Part shown: positions 57,294 through 64,000 of the stretch, one piece after another
How the letters are laid out: each line of letters begins with the position of its first letter
Numbering within the stretch: position 1 is the stretch's first letter
Assembly (NCBI GenBank): GCA_950022295.1
Contig: OX465598.1
Coordinates: forward strand, 97,316,001 to 97,380,000
DNA from: Bromus sterilis
Lineage: Eukaryota > Streptophyta > Magnoliopsida > Poales > Poaceae
Reading direction: 5' to 3'
DNA: 64,000 nucleotides
Translations under genes and position numbers: made by a program
The notes under the pieces: generated by a model
The model's input: the letters and a program-made list of their open reading frames with translations, nothing else
The model's database searches: none
What the model was told of the DNA's origin: nothing

Positions 57294-57636
57294 GAAAGTG
57301 CAATATATCGACCAGAGGGGGGGGGTCCTCAGGATCTGGTACGGCTTCAGATTCAGTGCGAACGTCCTCAGGATCGTCCTCAGGATCTGGTACGGCTTCA
57401 GATTCAGCCGAACGCTTCAGGATCCTGATTCCTCAGGATTTCGCACAACTTCAGTCTTCAGGAAACACACCGATTTCTCCCATGTTCCTCAACATTTGGG
57501 GGGGGGGGGTCGACAACGGTGATTAACTTCATCCTCAGGGACTGTTTCCTGTGTATACTCACAAACACATCAGTCCCTTAACCGTTTTGTCATCAAATAC
57601 TCCAAAACCTCAAAGGGGGCACTAGATGCACTTACA
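57294..57636 (-). repeat. Element B 5' LTR, strongly shortened
   Basis: 343 bp only. Both termini are present, but most of the LTR including the TATA region is missing, and a GTACGGCTTCAGATTCAG-containing unit is duplicated (57340-57357 and 57390-57407). A G-run (57497-57507) is present. The primer site reads TTGGTATCAGATC on the minus strand just inside (57280-57293). Confidence 0.82.
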
Positions 57637-57641
57637 AGATG

Positions 57642-57775
57642 CACTCTGGGTTATGGCAAAAACACTAAACCCAAATATTTTTGTATGGATTTTTCTAGAT
57701 AGAACAAAACTAAAACAATCTACGGGGAATTTGGTGGATGCTTACCGAGGGAACACTGGAAATCTGATACTAAGA
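57642..57775 (-). other. Element C 5' leader with primer site
   Basis: 134 bp between the B insertion and LTR2. On the minus strand LTR2 is followed by TCTTAGTATCAGATTTCC, which resembles the tRNA-iMet primer site TTGGTATCAGAGC with substitutions. Confidence 0.5.
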
Positions 57776-58775
57776 TGATATGGGATGGCCCAATCTTCTC
57801 AGTAAGCGTACGGTGAATATGAGGGCGATGATAGATAACTTGTATGTAGCCGATGAACTCTCCTCGCTAGATCCCTATTGCCAATGCGGCAACTCTCTAC
57901 CCTTTGGATATTCACAACTTCACACACTTGCGCAATGTAGCCGTCGACCACGAGACGGTAATTTGCAATCTACTAATTCCCAGTGGAACAACAGATCACA
58001 TAGAACTTGCAGTAGTAACACTTCAGATGGATATGAATTGAATTATATGATTCAAGATGAATGCTTGGAGCAATTCTCTAGAACTAGGGTTTATCTAAAC
58101 GTGGTCTAACCCTAAAACACGTAGGGGGTCCTATATTTATAAGGTAAGGTGTCCAAACAGTGATACATGGGCCGCATCCCTAAATTCTGCGCGCAGGCAC
58201 CGTGCAGGTCGGGCGGTCCGACCTGAAACTCGGACGGTCCGGCCTCAGGACGGACAGTCCGACCTGTTACTCGGACGGTCCGACCTATGCAGTAAATACC
58301 ACTGATGTCTGTCGTCATAAGTCGGACGGTCCGAATTGATACCCGGATGGTCCGGGCTGGGGTCGAACGGTCCGACTTAAAGTCCGGACGGTCCGGATTG
58401 GCCAGTAATTCCACTGATCTTCGGAGGCATATTTCGGACGGTCCGTCTTGCTGCTCCGACCTCCGACTTGGAGCCCGGACGGTCCGACTTGCACTCCGGA
58501 CGTCCGACTCCTTGAGCTGGCTGTCCTTTCTCTCCATCTTCTCGCGGCTCTTCTCCTCGTGCACTTGTCCTTGTCCTACGTCCTCTTCTAGGGTGACTCC
58601 GTGGTACCTGATAACACACATATACAAGGACTTAGGCAGTATAAAATTATCATTAGATAAAACATCAAACTCTAATAAGATCGAATTCACCTTGTGATAT
58701 TTATCAACGAGGCTCAGTATTTCCTTCCATCTCAAACAGTCAGAAATAGTATTATCCATGAATGGGTGCTCATCA
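57776..58775 (-). repeat. Element C LTR2 (inner 5' LTR), 1,000 bp
   Basis: Plus-strand ends TGATATGGGATGG and GGTGCTCATCA. It is complete and adjoins the primer site. Confidence 0.85.
58206..58510. repeat. Palindrome array in LTR2
   Basis: About eleven GGAC-N-GTCC-type words, one unit more than LTR1. Confidence 0.82.
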
Positions 58776-58781
58776 TCAAGA
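58776..58781 (-). other. Six-base spacer between tandem LTRs
   Basis: TCAAGA on the plus strand, TCTTGA on the minus strand. It resembles the first six bases after LTR2 (TCTTAG), so it looks like the start of the primer region retained between two LTRs. Confidence 0.7.
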
Positions 58782-59781
58782 TGATATGGGGTGGCCCGAT
58801 CTTCTCAGTAAGTGTACGGTGAATATGAGGGCGATGATAGATAACTTGTATGTAGCTGATGAACTCTCCTGGATAGATCCCTATTGCCAATGCGACAGCT
58901 CTCTACCCTTTGGATATTCACAACTTCACACACTTACGCAACGTAGCCGTCGACCACGAGACGGTAATTTGCAATCTATTAATTCCCAGTGGAATAACAG
59001 ATCACACAGAACTTGCAGTAGTAACACTTAAGATCGATACAAATTGAAGTATATGATTCAAGATGAATTATTGGAGCATTTCTCTAGAACTAGGGTTTAT
59101 CTAAATGTGGTCTAACCCTAAAACTCGTAGGGGGTCCTATATTTATAAGCTAAGGTGTCCAAACAGGGATACATGTGCCGCATCCCTTAATTCTGCGCGC
59201 AGGCATCGTGCAGGTCGGACGGTCCGACCTTAAACTCGGACGGCCCGACCTCAGGACGGACGGTCCGACCTGTTACTCGGACGGTCCGACCTATGCAGTA
59301 AATACCACTGATGTCTGTCGTCGTAAGTCGGACGGTCCGACTTGATACTCGGACGGTCCGGGCTAGGGTCGGACGGTTTGACTTGAAGTCCGGACGGTCC
59401 GGCTTGGCCAGTAATTCCACTGATCTTCAGAGGCATATTTCGGACGGTCCGTCTTGCTGCTTGGACCTCCGACTTGGAGCCCGGACGGTCCGACTTGCAC
59501 TCCGGACGTCCGACTCCTTGAGTTGGTTGTCCTTTCTCTCCGTCTTCTCGCGGCTCTTCTCCTTGTGCACTTGTCCTTGTCCTACGTCCTCTTCTTGGAT
59601 GACTCCGTGGTACCTGATAACACACATATACAAGGACTTAGGCAGTATAAAATTATCATTAGATAAAACATCAGATTCTAATAAGAGCAATTTCACCTTG
59701 TGATATTTATCAGCGAGGCTCAATATTTCCTTCCAGCTCAAACAGTCAGAAATATTATTATCCATGAATGGGTCCTCATCA
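58782..59781 (-). repeat. Element C LTR3 (outer 5' LTR), 1,000 bp
   Basis: Plus-strand ends TGATATGGGGTGG and GGTCCTCATCA. Its outer end carries the CCTGG duplication that pairs with LTR1. Confidence 0.85.
59211..59515. repeat. Palindrome array in LTR3
   Basis: The best-preserved array, for example CAGGTCGGACGGTCCGACCT (59210-59229) with nine-base arms around one central base. Confidence 0.85.
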
Positions 59782-59786
59782 CCTGG

Positions 59787-60231
59787 CCCAGGAGGCCAGG
59801 TGGCGCGGCCCAGCCCCTGGCCGCGCCACACACCCTCCTGGGGCCCACATGCACCCTCTGTCGGCATCTCTTCTTCCACTCTCTCTCTTTCTCCCCAAAA
59901 ACTCGTGTTCTTGCTCTGGTTCCATGTTCTTGCTGTTCTTGAGCACGAAACTTCGATCTCCCTCTACAACCACTCGTTTGAGCTGAAATTTGGAACAAAT
60001 ACTCCTTGGTATGTGACTCCCTCACCCCTCCAATTAGTTTTCTTGTTGGTGGCTTCATTAGTGAGTATTTAGTAGTTGTTTGTGCTGTTTAGTTGAGCTC
60101 AAATGTATGTGTAGAATTTTATTTTCCAAGTTTTGTTGCTAGTTTGAGCCTTGGTAAAGTAAGTAGAATGTTTTGCCCAAACTAGTTTTGCTTAAACCTC
60201 CGTTTTTTGTGATTTTTCAAAAAATTCAAAA
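59787..60231 (+). other. Element D leader of the env-like ORF
   Basis: Continuation of D after element C. It starts with a GC hairpin also found in the D LTR (TGGCGCGGCC...GGCCGCGCCA, 59801-59828), then T-rich sequence up to the ATG at 60232. Confidence 0.55.
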
Positions 60232-61437
60232 ATGGATAGGCTAGGAAGATGGCTTGGGAAGAAGAAACCCGAGCGCTCTAGCTGTGTTACGCGGTCCACA
60301 ACTTCACCTTCGGCTACGAGGGTGAGCTACAACGAAGAAATCATACCCTTGGAGCTGTTGGACGCATCACCCGCAAAGGCCATGACATTTCCATGCAGAG
60401 ATTTCTTGGCGGATGCCGGCATACAGGAGGAGTTCGACGCCCTGTGTGCCAGAGCAGGTTTGACACGGCTTGTGACGAGCCGTGTGCCACGGTATGAGAC
60501 GCTCACTGCTATCTTTGTTAACAATTTTAGATTCTATCCTGAAAGTGATGCTGTTGTATTTCAGATTTTTGAAAGATTACTAACCATGCCTGTGAGTACC
60601 TTTTGTCAAGCTTTAGGTTTGCCCGACAGAGGAGAGAAGAGGAGAATTTTTTTTCTCAAACTGCTGCACTCAAGACCCTTCTCGACTCATTTTGCAGCAC
60701 TGAAGTGAGGAACACTAACCGTCAAAAGATCTCCAATATTTTGTTCCCTCATCTTAGGTATTTCGCGTATTATATTGCTAGAGGGGTGTTGGCTCGAGAC
60801 AACACGAGCAACACTTCTTCGCCTGATACTGCTATCATGGCAAACGCCCTCTCAGGGGATCACAAGTATCATGTGGGCACGCTGATTGCTAGACGCCTTG
60901 CTACTAATATCAACAAGGGGGGGTCTCTTTGGTGGCGTCTATGCTACACTTCTTTTGCAGTTTCTCAAAGGAGAACCGCGCCCAAATGATACAGTTTTTC
61001 CTTTTGTTAGTCTTGATTTGGTTGCCATGAAGAGGCACTTGTTTGTTACCAGGGCCTCTGACCGATATGCACTTGATTATATTTTGCGGTTTGAGGGCGA
61101 TGTGGAACGCATCATCCGTCTACCTACATCACTTGTGTTTGATTTTCTCGCAGGAACGGATACCGCTTTTCAGATACCCAGTTTGATGAGATCATGGGGA
61201 GATACCAGTTTCACGACCTCACGGAGGGGGTTGCGCCAGGTGAGGAGGAGCGCGTGGTGTATCCACCCGTCCAGGAGGAGACCGCCGCCCGATGGGACGG
61301 AGGGTCTTCCTTTGATTAGGACGAGGGACCTTCCTCATGGGAGGACCCGAGGACTTTAGTGTACGCATCGGAGGGCTCATACAGCCCTTGGACTTACCAT
61401 TATCCCGGAGTAGGAGGCTCTGCGGGACCGCCGTAGA
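60232..61437 (+). pseudogene. Element D env-like / Athila ORF1-type protein
   Basis: The ATG at 60232 begins MDRLGRWLGKKKPERSS. The conserved stretch LTAIFVNNFRFYPESD and VFQIFERLLTMPVSTFCQAL resembles the plant retroelement ORF found after pol in Athila-like elements. Its function is unknown; an env role is only positional. Frame changes occur near an eight-T run (about 60648), a seven-G run (about 60918) and about 61155. A TAG near 61317 precedes the family's probable end at TAG 61435-61437. It is dead as it stands. Confidence 0.6.
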
Positions 61438-63259
61438 CGAGCCCAACTTAGGCCAAAAGCCTAAGCTTGGGGGAGTACGTACTCTCCTCCCCTTCCATTG
61501 TATCTTCCGTTTTGTTCGCTTTGATCTTTTTGAAGTCTTTACCTATTCCTCTTTGTTCTTTTATTTTTCAAAAAACAACAAAAAGATTTCTCTTTTCTTT
61601 TTCTTTTATTTAGCCTTTGAAAACCCCCAAAAAGATTTTCTTTCTCTCTTTAGTTTGCTTTGTATTCAGAGTTCAGCTCGAGTCCGTGATGGCATTTGAT
61701 TATATATTCCCTACGTCCGGTCGTGCAAGTGACAAGGAAGTAATGACGAAGATCGACGGAAGGGATGCAACAAGAAAAGCCGGTATGAACTCTTTTTGTT
61801 TCTACTTTTGTACATATGCGTGTACTTATGATTAGAGACCAGCTTGTAGCGACATAGTGCTATGTTTACAATGCTTTCCCAGTGGTTCATGCTTTCTTTC
61901 TGGTTAGTCTCAAATAGCTAGAGTTCATAATGTGTTGCTTGAAATGATTGACATGCATTGCATTGTTCATGGTTTGGCATATTGAAGTGGCATTTCCCTT
62001 CGGAGAATTCTTGGATCGACTTGGCACATGTTCACGCATGTTAAGACTAAAAAGTATGTCCTGCCTTGACGATCTTTTAATTCAGAGTGGGTAATATCAC
62101 TTTCATGCCTGATTCGATGTTGCTTTGTCGCTCTGCATGATTATGAAAATTATTGCTCTCTAGTTCGTCGCTTCCCAGTCTTTTGCTAGCCTTCGCTCGC
62201 ACTAAGCGGAATTCTGCTTGTGTATCCAAACTCCTTTTCAACCCAATTGTTCCATTTGAGTCCACCATACGTACCTATATGTGGTATTTACCGGCCACTC
62301 CTAACTTAGACTTGTGCCATCTCGAAATTTATTCAAAAGTTTCCCTTTTGCAACCGTACAAGCTCATGGTGCGGTGAGGGAAAATCAGTATCTACCATGC
62401 CAAAAATATTTTGACAAAAGTTTTAACTAGTCAATAAAAAATATGAGAGTTACACCTCCCCATACTTGATGATGGGATGAAATGGACCAAATGCTGCTTA
62501 GGATAGATGGAATGATACCCTCCTTCCATACTTGAGGCATAATAAAAGGTTCCGTAGACCATCAAAGGATTTATGGATAAGGGAACATGTGTAAGCAAAA
62601 GGCATTAATATGGTTGGCATGGGAGATATTGAGAGACCTTTACCGTTCACCGTTGACTGGAAAGTTGCACTTCCTAAAAGAGTTTTATCTCTTTTTTCAA
62701 AACCAAGAGCTCTGGCACATGTTTAGTCTTTGCTTCCTTTCACGGGGTTTCAACCTTGCCATAACAAATCCACGGTTCGAGAGTCTCCACCTTCCTTTCT
62801 CCAAAGCACCAACTATGAGAGCATAATTGTCATTCTTAGTGTAACATGCATTGTCCCAAAGTACCACATTGTCTTATGCATGATTCTGATGTTTCTTACT
62901 TTGAGTTCTTAGTTCTAGTCTCCTTTAAAACTCCGGAGGAGTTTCTGCATTTATGTTTTGCTTCACTCATGGAGGCTAGCGAGATACCACTCTAGTATGT
63001 TCATGCTATATGCATTGTGATCTTGAATTGATTTTTAGCAGCATATTATTTACTTTTTTTGTTTGTGACTGATCACATGAAAGAAGGATTTCTTGGTGCA
63101 TTGTCTTTGTAGCATGGTGTCAAAACTTGCTAAAATCTTTCGTAGCACATGCTTATATACATCTCATGAAGCAAAATAGTTTGTCAAAGTTTTCTTTGTC
63201 GCATCCAGTTCGTTGAACTAAATTTCTTGAGGACAAGCAATAGCTAAGCTTGGGGGAGT
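61438..63259 (+). other. Element D 3' non-coding region and polypurine tract
   Basis: About 1.8 kb without coding similarity. An AAGCTTGGGGGAGT word occurs at about 61460 and again directly before the 3' LTR (63246-63259); the second is the polypurine tract. Small frames here are not called. Confidence 0.6.
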
Positions 63260-64000
63260 TGATACGTCTCAAACGTATCTACTTTTCCAAACACTTTTGC
63301 TATTGTTTTGGTTTCATTCTTGCATGATTTGGACAAAACTAACCCGGACTAACGCTGTTTTCAGCAGAGCTGCCAGTGCTGTTTTATATTGTGCAGTTTT
63401 CTAGATATTTAGGTACGCTGGAAAAATCCACAAAAATCAAATAAAAAATCAGCGTTCCCGAAGTTTCGACGATGCAAAATGGGGGCCACAGAGCAGCCAG
63501 GGGGCACACAGAAGGGTGTGTGGCGCGGCCCAGCCCCTGGCCGCGCCAACTGCCCTCCTGGGTGGGTCCCACACCCCCTGGTGCCCTACCTTGGCCCTAT
63601 TTATTCCCTCGGCGAGGAAACGCCAGAAAAGAAGTCACTTTTCCAATCTACATCGCGGAGCCATCGTCACCCTCTGTTCTTCTCCAGGAGAGCTAATCTA
63701 GAGGCTTCTTTGGCCTCCGGTGAGGGGAAAACATCGCAATCGTCATCACCATCGCCTCTCCATCACCCCTCGATGACTTCTCCTCTCATGTGTGAGTAAT
63801 TACCTGCTGTAGGGAAAGGGGATGGTAGGGATTGGATGAGTTAGATCATGTTGGGGGCATGTTGCCTATCATCTACTTGGTGTTTATCATCTCTGTTACA
63901 ACTTGTTGCTCTTAATGCTTGTCACTTTGGGCCCGAGTGCCATGATTTCAGATCTGATCACCCTTTGTTTTCTTGAGTTTGTTGGTGTTCTTGGTCCTAT
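63260..64000 (+). repeat. 3' LTR of element D (partial)
   Basis: Begins TGATACGTCTCAAACGTATC, the same as 23808 onward. If full length it would end about 630 bp beyond the window. It lacks about 20 bp present at 24396-24415 of the 5' LTR. Confidence 0.85.

Larger units (their letters stand above)
31980..57636 (-). mobile_element. Element B: decayed Sirevirus-like Ty1/copia element
   Basis: Flanked by AGATG at 31975-31979 and 57637-57641. On the minus strand the order is: short 5' LTR (57636-57294), primer site, gag, protease, integrase, RT, RNase H, internal TATA, env-like ORF (51273 down to 49960, then 35934 down to 34865), purine tract, 3' LTR (34386-31980). It is interrupted by element A and by a solo LTR. 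It is the same family as A (Maximus-like). Several stops, frameshifts and deletions make it inactive. Its LTRs are 343 bp and about 985 bp, against 1,533 bp in A. Confidence 0.88.
28276..59781 (-). mobile_element. Element C: small minus-strand LTR element with three LTRs
   Basis: Flanked by CCTGG at 28271-28275 and 59782-59786. On the minus strand the order is LTR3 (59781-58782), 6 bp, LTR2 (58775-57776), primer site, leader, ORF (31069-29608), polypurine tract, LTR1 (29255-28276). Its own internal DNA is only about 2.85 kb because 31980-57641 is element B plus one copy of its target site. It lacks RT and integrase, so it is non-autonomous. The LTRs carry palindromic GGAC-N-GTCC arrays of the kind known from Sirevirus LTRs, whereas its ORF has a Ty3-like protease, so the lineage is ambiguous. 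Confidence 0.8.
23808..64000 (+). mobile_element. Element D: Athila-like Ty3/gypsy element, outermost of the nest
   Basis: The 5' LTR is 23808-25181. The 3' LTR starts at 63260 and leaves the window. Own internal sequence is 25182-28275 plus 59787-63259 (about 6.6 kb); the rest is inserted DNA. It carries gag-protease (25269-27846) and an env-like ORF (60232-61437), but I find no RT, RNase H or integrase motif between them. The visible about 740 bp of the 3' LTR differs from the 5' LTR at roughly 35 sites plus a 20-bp gap, about 5%. The left flank GACCC cannot be checked against the right flank. It was inserted in an intron of the B3-like gene remnant. Confidence 0.85.

Noticed and set aside
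1..64000. tRNA, rRNA or microRNA genes
   Set aside because: No cloverleaf-type tRNA (only primer-binding-site matches to tRNA-Met) and no rRNA sequence were recognised by eye; MITE hairpins alone do not support a microRNA call.

Overview
The window looks like nuclear DNA of a Triticeae grass (wheat, Aegilops, rye or barley group; the species cannot be fixed from sequence alone). The evidence is LTR-retrotransposon families beginning TGATACGTC, a Maximus-like Sirevirus (Ty1/copia), Stowaway MITEs with TA target duplications, and a grass-type GT92 glycosyltransferase gene. There is no sign of bacterial gene organisation. By my reading about 85-90% of the window is transposable-element DNA. I see one intact host gene and fragments of at least two others.

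Left part (1-13953): a minus-strand LINE ORF1 (1-1305) abuts a plus-strand LINE 3' end with a poly-A tail (about 1505-3060). Next comes about 6.7 kb of duplicated AT-rich units (3540-10260) carrying decayed Ty3/gypsy integrase pieces, MITE copies and a duplicated 3' end of the neighbouring gene. That gene is the intact minus-strand GT92 glycosyltransferase (10276-11991). After it lie a GC-rich repeat, a possible CACTA end, and a small coding fragment (13644-13953) cut off by an LTR.

Middle (13954-23807): a minus-strand solo or truncated LTR (13954-15288) sits head-to-head with a 7.1-kb non-autonomous Ty3/gypsy element of Athila-like type (15289-22431). A Stowaway MITE and a three-exon, B3-like host gene remnant on the minus strand (about 22752-23767) follow. 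The splice phases of that remnant agree across all three exons.

Right part (23808-64000) is one nest of retroelements that can be ordered by target-site duplications (TSDs). Element D, an Athila-like Ty3 element with gag-protease and an env-like ORF but no visible RT or integrase, starts at 23808; its 3' LTR starts at 63260 and runs off the window. Element C (28276-59781, TSD CCTGG) is inside D. It is a small minus-strand element with three LTRs, two of them in tandem 6 bp apart, and a divergent protease-like ORF. Element B (31980-57636, TSD AGATG) is inside C and is a decayed minus-strand Sirevirus-like copia element. Inside B are a solo LTR (32014-33430, TSD GGGGG) and element A (35935-49954, TSD GTGGG), a nearly complete 14,020-bp plus-strand member of B's own family. 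LTR divergence counted by eye is about 1.4% for A and about 5% for D, which fits this nesting order.

The elements do not form a pathway with host genes. The points of biological interest are palindromic GGAC-N-GTCC arrays shared by C and the solo LTR, a conserved internal TATA box and splice acceptor ahead of the copia env-like ORF, the LTR-LTR doublet, the protein-coding content of C and D, and the long inverted repeat made by A lying inside B.
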